From: Metabacillus bambusae
Lineage (GTDB): Bacteria > Bacillota > Bacilli > Bacillales > Bacillaceae
DNA length: 64,000 bases
Direction of reading: 5' to 3'
NCBI RefSeq assembly: GCF_017497975.1
Contig: NZ_JAGDEL010000017.1
Coordinates: 1 to 64,000 of the forward strand
Shown: positions 19,541-28,604 of the stretch, piece after piece
Layout of the letters: each line of letters begins with the position of its first letter
Position numbering within the stretch: position 1 is the first letter of the stretch
Notes under the pieces: generated by a model
What the model saw: the letters and a program-made list of their open reading frames with translations, nothing else
The model's database searches: none
What the model was told of the DNA's origin: nothing
Position numbers and translations under genes: made by a program

Positions 19541-19900
19541 TGACCATAAAATATTTTTTCAATCAAATTAGTTTAATTATACTACATGAAAAATGATTCT
19601 GTGCATTTTCATTAAAATGGTAACGATTAACATCACAATTAATAAAGTTTGCTGGTTTTAAAAATATACTTTATAAGACCACCATTACCTAAACTTGATT
19701 AAACCTACATAATTGGATACTTTTTTATATTGATCTCTTAATAAAATTTAAGATAGAATGTGTTCCCTTTCACCTTTAAAGCTTTAGAGTCTTATCAATT
19801 AAAAAAGCTAAATTCTAGTAATCTACTTTTTTCATACTGCTAAATCCAAATGTCGAGCACTAATTCTCATTCAAAAATTTTTATATATCCAATCCGACAA
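19541..19900. other. Non-coding gap
   Basis: About 360 bp of AT-rich DNA between the repeat and the next small gene. I see no open frame with a ribosome-binding site, no structured RNA and no repeat; scattered -10-like strings only. Confidence 0.5.
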
Positions 19901-19924
19901 AAAAACTAAGCCATTTGGCTTAGT
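19901..19924 (-). terminator. Terminator of the 44-aa gene
   Basis: ACTAAGCC/GGCTTAGT hairpin overlapping the stop codon, followed on the minus strand by a T-run. Confidence 0.75.
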
Positions 19925-20054
19925 CTTTATTTTTACTGCTCATTTTGTGAGCTTCATTTTGTGCGTATGATGCGAATTCTGTGTTAAAATCATTCTTTTT
20001 CTTTTTATTATTGTTACGTTGTGCATTTGCGTTTCCAAGTTTTGTGCGACCCAT
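19920..20054 (-). CDS. Small basic protein (44 aa), possibly spore-related
   Basis: Starts MGRTKLGNANAQRNNNKKKK and continues NDFNTEFASYAQNEAH. Asn-, Lys- and Ala-rich, hydrophilic. The FNTEFASY string is like the FGTEFASE motif of gamma-type SASPs, a weak hint of a spore role. The ATG at 20054 follows AAAGGGTGA with a good spacer, and a terminator follows the stop codon. Not assigned to a family. Confidence 0.6.
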   Translation of the reverse strand: MGRTKLGNANAQRNNNKKKKNDFNTEFASYAQNEAHKMSSKNKD

Positions 20055-20153
20055 ATCATTCACCCTTTCAAGTTTTATCGAGATTAGCTTTCCACCTCAA
20101 CCACAATTTAAATCTTTGAAAGGTAAAAATGAATGTTGGAAAAATCCGGTGTT

Positions 20154-20420
20154 TTATTTGCCGTATTTTTTTTGGACAAATGCTTGAACCATTTCCTTCG
20201 TTACAGGTTTACGTGTTGGAACAATTCCTTCAGATGCTAACCGATTCATTTCTCCTGTAACTTGATTAATATTACCAACCTCAAACGGAAGGGAGCTTAC
20301 ACATAATTGGATGGCTTCTTCAATTAATGCCTCACGTTTTGCCTCAAGCTTTAAAAATGATTGAATGTGATTATGCTGTTTTTTACTATGCTGTGATATT
20401 GCTTCATGTACATTACTCAT
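20154..20420 (-). CDS. ypbS: YpbS-like protein (DUF2533)
   Basis: 88-residue soluble helical protein starting MSNVHEAISQHSKKQH and containing the conserved NINQVTGEMNRLASEGIVP element followed by RKPVTKEMV, which I associate with the Bacillus DUF2533/YpbS family. Function unknown. Its first codons overlap the end of the upstream cysteine-containing gene, so the two are probably one transcript. Position next to dynA fits B. subtilis. Confidence 0.7.
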   Translation of the reverse strand: MSNVHEAISQHSKKQHNHIQSFLKLEAKREALIEEAIQLCVSSLPFEVGNINQVTGEMNRLASEGIVPTRKPVTKEMVQAFVQKKYGK

Positions 20421-20601
20421 TTATGTTACCTCTTTTCTCCATTAGCCTTTTAACATGTTCTTTAGGATCCCAGCACTGAAACGAATAAGATGGCTTAGTT
20501 TCATATTTTAAACGGCTGCACAAATAAGTCATTTCTCCATTTACACGCACCGCTTGAAAATGAATACAGGTAGCACATACCTGATACGCTTTAAAATTCA
20601 T
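20413..20601 (-). CDS. Small four-cysteine protein (putative zinc binding)
   Basis: 62 residues with CATC near residue 9, YLC at 27 and FQCWDP at 43, so four cysteines that could bind a metal ion. GGGAGGACTAGC precedes the ATG. It overlaps the following ypbS-like gene by 8 bp. No named family recognised; role unknown. Confidence 0.65.
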   Translation of the reverse strand: MNFKAYQVCATCIHFQAVRVNGEMTYLCSRLKYETKPSYSFQCWDPKEHVKRLMEKRGNINE

Positions 20602-20673
20602 GCTAGTCCTCCCTAAAACACATGTTAATTCGTGTTTATATCCTATGATTTTATCACAAATTAGCCATAATGA

Positions 20674-23600
20674 TCATCCATTAAGAAGATTTATTGTTGA
20701 CTCTAAAGTAACTTGCAACTGTTTTAATTGTTCAGTATCTTCAGCCTGTATATCAAGCAAAGCATCAAAGCCTTCTTCAGTTTGTACTCGTATCGCTTGA
20801 ACAAGACTTGAATGAATATTCTCGATCACCGCTTTATAATAATTAGAAAATTCATTTAAGTAATGTTCTAATGTAACGGATACTGGCACATCTATGCGTT
20901 TAAGTAAATCTTCACTCATTGTCTTTTTCTCATTTTTTTCAAAAAACGCCTTCGTATTTTTAAATAATTTCAATGAAATGTTTAGATTAGTGACCATATC
21001 TGATGAAAATCCCACCGTTATGTGAGGTGTTTGAATCTCTTTCGTTTCAGGCTTAGTCAAAGTTACTGAATGGGATTGTTTTTTGATCAGCTGAGTTATT
21101 CTTATGAATTCATCAGCTAACACCTTTTGAATGAAACGCTCTACTCTCAGAGTGGTTGCTTGTAGCTCTTGTACTAATTCAAATTCAATTGTTCTTATTA
21201 ATTCCTTTAAACAAGATTGAAGCGCTAGTTGAGTATTTTTATTTTGATTAAATACCCCTGGATGAAAGGATTCTTTAAAGAAATCATTGAAACGCAAGAG
21301 CAATCTTTGTTTCACATAAAAGATAAGTTCCTCAATTTCCTGATGAACAGTATTCATAATATGTGTATTTGTCAACGTAGTTAATTCTTGCTCTACCTTC
21401 TGCTTTTCTTCAATCAGTTTTAACTTAATAATTTCTTTTTCCGCTTCATCCTTTTCAGCAGCGTGGATTAGCGACACTAATCTTTCATTTGATCGTTTTA
21501 AGCCTTCATTTATTGAAACTATTGTTGTATTAGTCAATTCTTGTTTAATAAAATAATCAAATTGTTCCTTAAACAGTATATAGTCTTTTTCTTTATCCAA
21601 CATGTTCGAAATGATATTTAAGCTTGATACACCATAGAGTCGAATGTTCCTAATTTCCTGCTGTAAGAGTTGATCACGTATATAGTCTTTTACAAGCTCA
21701 ACTTCCTGTTCATCCTTTGCTAAATCAATTGCATTAATGATAAAAAACATCTTATCTAATGTAAATGAGTCCTTTACACGTCCCAATTGACGAAGGAATT
21801 CTCTGTCTCCTTTGGAAAATGGATGGTTATAATACGTTACATATAGAATTGCATCTGCCTTTTTAATATATTGAAAGGCGACATCAGTATGTCTTTTATG
21901 CAGAGAATCAGCTCCAGGTGTGTCAACTAATGTGATTCCAGCTTTTGTAATTGGACAATCATAATAAAGGATGACTTCTTCCACCAAACAAGCTTTTTCT
22001 TCTTTTGCAACAAAATCTTTAAACGTTTCTTTTGTTGATGTGATAAGCAATCCGCTGTTTGTAAGTTTTTGATAGTCAATTAGTGCTTTGGTGTACTTTT
22101 TTATACTGTCCTTTTCAGATTGATCTTTTCCTTCAACATCTTTGAGTTTTACAATTAAATCCTCTATGGCTAATTGTTTGTTTGCTAATGATGGAATACT
22201 TTCTACAACTTCCTTTAATATTGCTTCTTCTGCTTTTAACTTTACTTCTACTAATCCATGATTCTTTTCCTCTGAAGTAGGAGCAATTTTATTAATTGTT
22301 GCAGTAGTAGGAGTTGGAGAAGATGGCAATACTCGCTCACCAATTAATGCATTCGCAAATGATGATTTCCCAGCACTAAATGCCCCAAATAAAGCAACAG
22401 TAAATGATCGATTATTGTAGCTATTTACTTTACTCTCTAACGAATCAGTAAATTGTTTAAAACCACGGATACCCCTAAGGCGTTTAATTAATTCTTGTGT
22501 TTCGGTGATAAATTGGTCTTTGTTATCCAGTTGACTTGCAACATGCATTTCCTCTAAGCGTTTACCATTTTCCTCTGAGTTAATTTTAGCTACTTCTTTC
22601 AAATTTAATGAATCTTGCACGCGATGATGGTAAACTTGGTTAATTAAGAGCCACTGCTTACTATCTTGGTGGTCTATAATTGGTCCATTAAACAGTTTCT
22701 TAATTGCTGCTTCATAGGTGAAATACTGCTCAAATTTCAACAATATTCCTTCATAATAACTAATCTCATTCTCATATTTCTTAAGATCATTAGATGCCCT
22801 GTCGATATCTTCCTGTCGTTCCAATCTAATAAGATTCATCATTTGATCAAAAATCTTCATAACTATATTTTTACTTTGCTTCTTAATTAAATCACTGACA
22901 TCTGATGAATAGGTCAAAATATATTGGTTATTAAATGAAGCTCCAGTTTTCAATGCATCAACAACAATTTGTTCAGTTATTGCAATTGAAAACGTCTGAA
23001 CCTGTTGAAGGAGTGTAACATCATGGATTTCATATTTCTGAATATATTCTTTAAATAATGGTGTAAAATGCCAAGTGATTTGTGTTTCGACGTTTTTCTT
23101 CAACTCTTCAAATAGTGCCTTTTTCCTTTGTTCACGTTCTTGCTCTGTTTTAGATTTTGAAAATAAAAATCCTACTTTAAAGGCAGGATCTACTGCTTCG
23201 ATGAATAATGCAGCTTTTTCCCTTGTTTCATACGGAATTATATTTGCGCTTTTTAAAAGAGATGAAACTCTTTCGTTTATTTCAGTGGATAAATCTTTTA
23301 ATTTTCTTTCTTCCTCATCAATTTGGTCTAGTACCATATTCTTCTTGCTCACGAAATCAGATAATTCAGTATTAATGTGATCTTTATCAACATCGGTTAA
23401 TTCTAATTGGTCTTTATACTTTTCCAAATGCTCTTTAACTAATTGTGTAACTGATGCCATCACATTCTTTTCCATGTATTCATCTTTATTGTTAACAATC
23501 ACACGAATAATATCTCTTATCTCATTTAGTTGATTATACTCATGGTCATCATTCATTAATGTTGTGAAAAATACGTCCTGATGATGGAGACCAATTTCTG

Positions 23601-24267
23601 AAAATGATGTTTCGATTTGATTTTTAAAATCTGTAAAAGGTACTTCACTTTCTTTATGCTTATCGATTTGATTTACAATGAGAAAAATGATTTTATCTTT
23701 ATTTTTCATTTCCTTTACAAATGATAGGTTTTCTTCAGATTGGACATGGTTATAATCTGTTACATAAAAAATAACATCCGCAATATGAAGCATTGATTCT
23801 GTAGATAGTTTATGTGCAGCATCTGTTGAATCAATTCCGGGTGTGTCCATAATGACAACATTATCATTAAGATTTTGATAAGGTTTTTTAATAAATACCC
23901 TTTCAATCTCATCACCTTGTTTACAATATTCCTTTATTTGCTCGATCGAATAGTTACCAGCAAGGTCAATACTTTCTTTTGCTTTTGAATATAAGGTTAC
24001 CCGTTCTTGACCATTCTCTAATAAAACTAAGTTTGCACTTGTAGGTATTGGACTAGTCGGTAACACTTGTTCATTTAGAAGTTTATTAATCATAGATGAT
24101 TTTCCTGCAGAAAAATGTCCAGCAAACGCGACATAAAGCTTGTCATTATAAAGTTTATTAACTAATTCTACAAGCTTATCAGCATTTTCATTATCATCTG
24201 TCTTGATCGTTTGATGGAGCTTTATTAACATTTGCATTAATTGATCTGTTTTTACAGCAGCTGTCAT
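20674..24267 (-). CDS. dynA: Double dynamin-like GTPase DynA
   Basis: 1197 residues from MTAAVKTDQ; this ATG (24267) is behind AAAGGGGA, whereas the longer frame has no ribosome-binding site. Two fused bacterial dynamin units: the first P-loop GHFSAGKSS at about residue 50, the second GAFSAGKSS near 630. The switch motif MDTPGIDST is in unit one and LVDTPGADS in unit two, with NQID and NAID as G4. Long coiled-coil stretches lie between. B. subtilis DynA (YpbR) tethers and fuses membranes without nucleotide and helps surveillance of membrane damage and phage infection. The length matches that homologue closely. Confidence 0.93.
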   Translation of the reverse strand: MTAAVKTDQLMQMLIKLHQTIKTDDNENADKLVELVNKLYNDKLYVAFAGHFSAGKSSMINKLLNEQVLPTSPIPTSANLVLLENGQERVTLYSKAKESIDLAGNYSIEQIKEYCKQGDEIERVFIKKPYQNLNDNVVIMDTPGIDSTDAAHKLSTESMLHIADVIFYVTDYNHVQSEENLSFVKEMKNKDKIIFLIVNQIDKHKESEVPFTDFKNQIETSFSEIGLHHQDVFFTTLMNDDHEYNQLNEIRDIIRVIVNNKDEYMEKNVMASVTQLVKEHLEKYKDQLELTDVDKDHINTELSDFVSKKNMVLDQIDEEERKLKDLSTEINERVSSLLKSANIIPYETREKAALFIEAVDPAFKVGFLFSKSKTEQEREQRKKALFEELKKNVETQITWHFTPLFKEYIQKYEIHDVTLLQQVQTFSIAITEQIVVDALKTGASFNNQYILTYSSDVSDLIKKQSKNIVMKIFDQMMNLIRLERQEDIDRASNDLKKYENEISYYEGILLKFEQYFTYEAAIKKLFNGPIIDHQDSKQWLLINQVYHHRVQDSLNLKEVAKINSEENGKRLEEMHVASQLDNKDQFITETQELIKRLRGIRGFKQFTDSLESKVNSYNNRSFTVALFGAFSAGKSSFANALIGERVLPSSPTPTTATINKIAPTSEEKNHGLVEVKLKAEEAILKEVVESIPSLANKQLAIEDLIVKLKDVEGKDQSEKDSIKKYTKALIDYQKLTNSGLLITSTKETFKDFVAKEEKACLVEEVILYYDCPITKAGITLVDTPGADSLHKRHTDVAFQYIKKADAILYVTYYNHPFSKGDREFLRQLGRVKDSFTLDKMFFIINAIDLAKDEQEVELVKDYIRDQLLQQEIRNIRLYGVSSLNIISNMLDKEKDYILFKEQFDYFIKQELTNTTIVSINEGLKRSNERLVSLIHAAEKDEAEKEIIKLKLIEEKQKVEQELTTLTNTHIMNTVHQEIEELIFYVKQRLLLRFNDFFKESFHPGVFNQNKNTQLALQSCLKELIRTIEFELVQELQATTLRVERFIQKVLADEFIRITQLIKKQSHSVTLTKPETKEIQTPHITVGFSSDMVTNLNISLKLFKNTKAFFEKNEKKTMSEDLLKRIDVPVSVTLEHYLNEFSNYYKAVIENIHSSLVQAIRVQTEEGFDALLDIQAEDTEQLKQLQVTLESTINLLNG

Positions 24268-24340
24268 TGTAATCCCCTTTTTCTTCCGCTTTGCTTTCAT
24301 TAAGTTTCATTTTACAGAATCTTTTTGATTTTTGCTATGC

Positions 24341-24376
24341 AAAAAAGAAGCTAATTTAATTGAGTTAGCCCCTTTT
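24341..24376 (-). terminator. Terminator between the bps region and dynA
   Basis: GGCTAACTC...TTAGC stem with CTTCTTTTTT on the minus strand; the + strand copy also ends in a T-run (CCCCTTTTTTT). Confidence 0.6.
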
Positions 24377-24464
24377 TTTATATTTATTTATGATTTTCTT
24401 TGTGTCGTTTATTTGCTAAAGATTTAAAACATAATAAAAGCCCACTTAAAGTGAGCCGAAAAAG

Positions 24465-24554
24465 TTATGCCTTTCGAACATCTATATTCTTTAATATGTA
24501 GCCGACTAATACACTATATGCAACAACGGTACAACCTACAAATAACATCGTCAT
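24465..24554 (-). CDS. Very small membrane protein (29 aa)
   Basis: ATG 24554 opens a 29-codon frame, MTMLFVGCTVVAYSVLVGYI plus a charged tail LKNIDVRKA. The middle would span a membrane once. GGAGGT lies 11 nt upstream (5 nt further from the second ATG). Too short for standard gene finders; supported only by ribosome-binding site, composition and position. Confidence 0.45.
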   Translation of the reverse strand: MTMLFVGCTVVAYSVLVGYILKNIDVRKA

Positions 24555-24667
24555 ATTCGCAGTAGACCTCCAAGTTTTAAAATGAGAATGTTTTTCACTA
24601 CAAAAATATTGTAGCATTAATGATAATCATTTTCAATATGATTTACTCATTTTTCTGAAAAAAACCA

Positions 24668-25216
24668 TTATCTTTTCGGTACAAATCTTGATCTCATGTT
24701 AAAGACTTCTTGATAATTAGTATGCGACTGAAGTGCCTTTTCCTCTGCAGGTATACGAATTGTCATCATGATGATATTCAATACTGAAAATAGTACTGCG
24801 GTAAAGTAGGCTTGATATAATAATGGAATAAATAAGATCTCAACTGCTACCACTACATAGTTAGGATGCCTCATATATTGATACGGACCTTTTAAAACAA
24901 CAAGATCATTTGGAACGATAATAATTTTCGTATTCCAATAGCTACCCAACGACATTACAGCCCAATAGCGAATTAGCTGTGTAAAAGCTAGTATAGGAAC
25001 GAGTATATACCATAATACCGTTACTTCTTTGTGGAGGAAAGTAACCTCTAATAAGAGAGAAAGTAAAAACATCACATGAAGTGCAACAATGTAAGGATAA
25101 TGCTCACTTCCATGTTCAATTCCTCCCCTATTTAACAGCCATTTTTCATTTCGCTTAGCAATATACATCTCGGTCACTCTTTGAACAATTAGAAGCAGCA
25201 AAAATCCATAAAACAT
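24668..25216 (-). CDS. bpsB: Isoprenylcysteine methyltransferase-like enzyme BpsB
   Basis: About 182 residues with four to five membrane helices and the ICMT-family end: GPYQYMRHPNYVVVAVE (cofactor-binding RHPNY) and RIPAEEKAL. In B. subtilis BpsB (YpbQ) O-methylates the alkylpyrones made by BpsA. The ATG at 25216 is preferred: GGGAGAG lies upstream and the bpsA stop codon is 4 nt away, so translation is coupled. Confidence 0.88.
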   Translation of the reverse strand: MFYGFLLLLIVQRVTEMYIAKRNEKWLLNRGGIEHGSEHYPYIVALHVMFLLSLLLEVTFLHKEVTVLWYILVPILAFTQLIRYWAVMSLGSYWNTKIIIVPNDLVVLKGPYQYMRHPNYVVVAVEILFIPLLYQAYFTAVLFSVLNIIMMTIRIPAEEKALQSHTNYQEVFNMRSRFVPKR

Positions 25217-25220
25217 TTGG

Positions 25221-26330
25221 TTATACACTCTCCCAATGAACAAGTAGCATTTCTGAGCTAAATCCCGGACCTAGTGCACCGATTAATCCATGCTCATTTG
25301 CCTGACCAAGTTCTCGCTCTAAATATTCTTGAAGTACATACATAACTGTAACAGATGACATGTTTCCGTGATGTATGAGTACTTCTTTAGAAATATGTAA
25401 ATGCTGTTCAGTAAAGCCCAATCCATCCATATAAGCTTCTAGAACTTTTTTTCCTCCTGGATGTGCTACAAAGTGAGAAATTCCTTCTAATTCTAAACCA
25501 TATTCTTGTAAAAAAACTTTTAATTGAGGGCGAAGCCACTTATTAATAATAGATGGAATATCGCGGGAAAACACGACATAAAATCCATTATTTTTAATCT
25601 CCCATCCCATCACATCCTCCGAATCTCTTAAGAACGTTGACCTAGTTCCTTTAATAAAGGGGAGTGCATTTAGTTTTGAATGCTTCTGCCAATTAGAAGA
25701 TTCACCAGCAACACATGTACAAGCTACTCCATCAGCAAACAGTGATGTACCGATTAAATTACTCTTTGTACGGTCATCTTGTTGAAAGGTTAAACTACAT
25801 AACTCCACCGAAATCACAAGAACGAGTGAATTAGGATAAGCCTTGCAATATTCATATGCGCGGGACAGCCCAGAAGCTCCGCCTGCACATCCTAATCCCC
25901 AGATCGGAATTCGTTTGATCGTTTCTTTAAAAGGTAATTGATTCATAATCTTTGCATCAATACTTGGTGTCGAAATCCCGGTACTACTAATAAAAAAAAT
26001 CGCGTCAATTTCTTTATACTCGATTGATCGATCTAAAAGTTTAGAATTGGTCAAACAGTTTTTAATTGCTTCACTACCTAATTGGACTGCCTTATGGACA
26101 TACATTTGGTTTTTCTCTTCAAATGTATGCTCATTTTTGTACCAATCAAGGTCTTCAACAAATTGTCTTTTTTGAATTTCTCCATTTTTAAAAACGGTTA
26201 GTAATCGTTCGATATCTTTAAAAGAATCTTGAAAAATTTCCTTAGCAAATTCTACAGTTGTATCCTGACTCATTTCGTTTTCTGGCATTGCCTTACCTAC
26301 AGATAAAATATAGGCCAATGGAATATTCAC
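25221..26330 (-). CDS. bpsA: Type III polyketide synthase BpsA
   Basis: 369-residue chalcone synthase-like homodimeric enzyme. The catalytic triad is visible: Cys148 in WGLGCAGGASG, His290 in FVAHPGGKK and Asn323 in IHHGNMSS. B. subtilis BpsA condenses long-chain acyl-CoA with malonyl-CoA into triketide and tetraketide alkylpyrones, lipids of unknown physiological purpose. It forms an operon with bpsB. All residues needed for activity appear present. Confidence 0.92.
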   Translation of the reverse strand: MNIPLAYILSVGKAMPENEMSQDTTVEFAKEIFQDSFKDIERLLTVFKNGEIQKRQFVEDLDWYKNEHTFEEKNQMYVHKAVQLGSEAIKNCLTNSKLLDRSIEYKEIDAIFFISSTGISTPSIDAKIMNQLPFKETIKRIPIWGLGCAGGASGLSRAYEYCKAYPNSLVLVISVELCSLTFQQDDRTKSNLIGTSLFADGVACTCVAGESSNWQKHSKLNALPFIKGTRSTFLRDSEDVMGWEIKNNGFYVVFSRDIPSIINKWLRPQLKVFLQEYGLELEGISHFVAHPGGKKVLEAYMDGLGFTEQHLHISKEVLIHHGNMSSVTVMYVLQEYLERELGQANEHGLIGALGPGFSSEMLLVHWESV

Positions 26331-26535
26331 CTCAGTTTCATTAAGGATACTATTACCAAATAAATGTAAAAATATCCATTTCTGCGAGGTTTAAAATAAA
26401 AAATATTTCGAAGGAATTGTCGAAGTAAGGAGTTTTTTAGGTGCATTGAACAACCTAAGGCAATAAGGAAGGGCTAAGGACTGGGGATGGATGCAGTGCG
26501 GGGTTTCCACGGTTCAAAATTTTCATTCGCTACAC
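26331..26535. other. Intergenic region upstream of bpsA
   Basis: About 200 bp without a supported gene; somewhat more GC-rich between 26440 and 26520 than its surroundings. No promoter that I would call. Confidence 0.4.
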
Positions 26536-26570
26536 GATAAAAAAAGCCTTTCCCAACTGGGGAAAAGCTA
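26536..26570 (-). terminator. Terminator of the GNAT gene
   Basis: AGCTTTTCCCC-AGT-TGGGAAAGGCT on the minus strand, followed by TTTTTTTT. It lies about 85 bp after the acetyltransferase stop codon. Confidence 0.75.
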
Positions 26571-26653
26571 GACGTATTAAAGGAGTTGTTGTTGTTGTGC
26601 ACTATTATTATATCGCAATTTACACCTATTATCATTATTAAATTTTGGTAATC

Positions 26654-27196
26654 TTAAGATCTGAAAAAATATGCCATAAATATTTCATCATCATAATGTC
26701 CATTTACTTTTACTTGCTCTTTCTGAATACCTTCCTGGATGAAGCCGTATCTTTCATACAGTTTAAAGGCTAAATCATTTGATGCGAATACTGTTAAACA
26801 TAATTTATGTAACCCATTATTTCTACACCAATCAAGTGTATAATCCATGATTTGACTCCCAATTCCATTTCCTTGTACTGATTCAATAAGCCATGTTCTA
26901 AAGAGTCCTGTGTGCCTTTTCATTTCAAGCTCTCCTCTGATTACCCTAGCTATTCCTACAATTTTATTTTTTATTTCTACTGTTACATACATATTATCAA
27001 GTTTCTTCATTTCATTTATAAATTCTTTTTCTTCATTTACAGTACGGGCACTTTCTTTTTGAATATAAGAACCAATTTTCAGTATATTTTCTACTGCTTT
27101 AACGATTTGCTCTGCATCATCCGTTGTAGCAGGACGTAGCACAACTGCATCCCCATTTTTTGCGATAAATTCTTTTATATGCTGATTTTCTGTCAT
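26654..27196 (-). CDS. GNAT-family N-acetyltransferase
   Basis: 180 residues from MTENQHIKEFI (ATG 27196, behind AAAGGGG). The acetyl-CoA-binding signature is ESVQGNGIGSQIM (Q/RxxGxG/A), and the C-terminal GNAT strand pair is seen at LCLTVFASNDLAFKLYERYG. Overall it resembles RimI/RimJ-type or SpeG-like acetyltransferases; substrate unknown. The frame stays open 48 codons further upstream, but that part overlaps a terminator-like hairpin and lacks a start signal. Confidence 0.85.
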   Translation of the reverse strand: MTENQHIKEFIAKNGDAVVLRPATTDDAEQIVKAVENILKIGSYIQKESARTVNEEKEFINEMKKLDNMYVTVEIKNKIVGIARVIRGELEMKRHTGLFRTWLIESVQGNGIGSQIMDYTLDWCRNNGLHKLCLTVFASNDLAFKLYERYGFIQEGIQKEQVKVNGHYDDEIFMAYFFRS

Positions 27197-27224
27197 GCTC
27201 CTCAACCCCTTTTCAGTAAAGCAA

Positions 27225-27262
27225 GCAAAAAATTCAAAGGCTGACATTGCTGCCAGCCTTTC
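27225..27262 (-). terminator. Hairpin in the GNAT leader (terminator or attenuator)
   Basis: On the minus strand AAAGGCTG-GCAGCAATGT-CAGCCTTT is followed by GAATTTTTTG, only 30 bp before the GNAT start codon. No gene upstream needs it, so it may be an attenuator in the GNAT leader. Confidence 0.6.
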
Positions 27263-27440
27263 CTTTCTAGAATAAAGAAATTTGGGACGGAAACTCGCAA
27301 ATTTATGAGCAAAGACCCTATTAGTTTTGTTTAGCTTCAATAAAATTTTAAATAGCTAGTTGCTCTATCCCTCTACCATATTTAAGTAACTCAGTCTTTC
27401 CTTGATTTTATAATATCGTTTAACATCATATTTGGTTTTA

Positions 27441-27848
27441 TTAAGCAACACGAATCGCTTTTCCAAAAGGTACTTTAGGGACAAACTCATCTGGAACTAA
27501 CCAAAATACCTCTTTTTTAAATGTTAATTCTTCATAAAAATATCCTGTTACATCAGTAATATAAAAAAGCGTATCTATTTCTTCTTTTTCTGTCCATTCT
27601 AACACTTCTGTATAAGACGATTTACCATGTGTATAATACTTTATTTGATCTTCTTTTATCGGAGTAATACTTCTTATTTTAAAGTCTGCTTGTACTAATA
27701 AGCTATTTGGACACACTTCACCAAACAATTTAACAATGTTTTGGATTAGTATTGTTCTTGTTTGATTTGTAGATGTGTCTATTGCGAGGGCAATTTTTTT
27801 ACCTTCTCTCTCTTGTAACTTAGAAAGTAACAGTCTTTGCCATTTCAT
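27441..27848 (-). CDS. Orphan VWA-like (DUF2201 C-terminal type) domain protein
   Basis: 135 residues. ALAIDTSTNQT near residue 20 resembles the first metal-site strand (DxSxS) of von Willebrand A-like domains. The end LFYITDVTGYFYEELTF...VFWLVPD...VPFGKAIRV has the layout of the C-terminal VWA-like domain of DUF2201 proteins (ITDGxGxFP...vlWv...PPFG). Such proteins normally carry about 250 more residues and pair with a MoxR-type AAA ATPase; neither is present here, so this is a free-standing domain or remnant. The ATG has GGGGGAG upstream. Function unknown. Confidence 0.6.
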   Translation of the reverse strand: MKWQRLLLSKLQEREGKKIALAIDTSTNQTRTILIQNIVKLFGEVCPNSLLVQADFKIRSITPIKEDQIKYYTHGKSSYTEVLEWTEKEEIDTLFYITDVTGYFYEELTFKKEVFWLVPDEFVPKVPFGKAIRVA

Positions 27849-27925
27849 ATTAATAACTCCCCCTCACAATTTTTTCTGAAGCACATCTATTTTGTGCAAA
27901 CTTAAAATGATTTATGAGAAAAATC

Positions 27926-28150
27926 TTATGTTAAGTTATTATCAGACACGTTCCAATCAGAAAATTGGCCACTTCCATTACAGCCAGGACAGTCAAAAAT
28001 AGCATCAAACGTAGGTGTATAAACGCTCGTTAATGTTGATATAAAGCCTTTTCCTCTGCAATCCGGGCATCTTCCTAAAGATTCCATCTCTGAACGTACC
28101 TTTTCATTTCTTGCTTGCTTCCAATCAGAAAAAGTATTCAAGAAATTCAT
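27926..28150 (-). CDS. Small DnaJ-type zinc-finger protein
   Basis: 74 residues with two CxxCxGxG-type repeats, CPDCRGKGF and CPGCNGSGQF, the metal-binding pattern of DnaJ zinc fingers, after an N-terminal helix MNFLNTFSDWKQARNEK. It probably binds one zinc and may contact unfolded peptide or RNA; no J-domain is present. GAGGTGATGAT precedes the ATG. Similar small proteins occur in Bacillus, but the function is not known to me. Confidence 0.7.
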   Translation of the reverse strand: MNFLNTFSDWKQARNEKVRSEMESLGRCPDCRGKGFISTLTSVYTPTFDAIFDCPGCNGSGQFSDWNVSDNNLT

Positions 28151-28348
28151 ATCATCACCTCTTTTTCCTTAATATGTATCATGAGATGATATTTTAAACC
28201 TTACTTCATATTGGAGAAGTTCAAAAAAAAAAAAGAACATAGATTATATTCTTTTAATAAATTTCTTGAAATGAAAAATTATTTCAACATCGAACAATCG
28301 TTAATTTATAACTTCAATCTTTGTGAATAATATTTTATTTTTCACTAC

Positions 28349-28591
28349 CTACAGTTGCGAAGAATTTGATGGACTCGCACCTTCGTTTTGATCAGACAGA
28401 TCTGGATCTATATACGTGTTATAATGCATTGAATTTGTTATAGATCCATCACCAATACCAAAACTTAATCCAACGATTTTACCTGTGATACCATTACCAG
28501 ATATATTTGATGAACCAGGATTTATCGATGCATTCCCAGAAATATTTACAATTTTAATACCTTGGAGGTTAAAAAAATTGGAAGAGGACAA
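28349..28591 (-). CDS. GerPA/GerPF-like spore germination protein
   Basis: 80 residues if it starts at TTG 28591, 7 nt after AAAGGAG; the longer frame would overlap the previous gene by 70 bp. The pattern GIKIVNISGNASINPGSS near the start and GIGDGSITNSMHYNTYIDPD near the end recall GerPA/GerPF proteins, with the NTxxDxD type of ending. GerP proteins lie in the spore coat and let germinants pass. Only a family-level assignment is possible; it stands in tandem with a related gene 13 bp upstream. Confidence 0.6.
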   Translation of the reverse strand: MSSSNFFNLQGIKIVNISGNASINPGSSNISGNGITGKIVGLSFGIGDGSITNSMHYNTYIDPDLSDQNEGASPSNSSQL

Positions 28592-28604
28592 ATTAATTCT
28601 CCTT

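Noticed and set aside
19299-19566. Overlapping frames with GAAGQVRQVY-like repeats on both strands
   Set aside because: They run through the GC-rich centre of a family A repeat; a matching frame occurs in the copy at 46456-46686 only because the repeat is the same.
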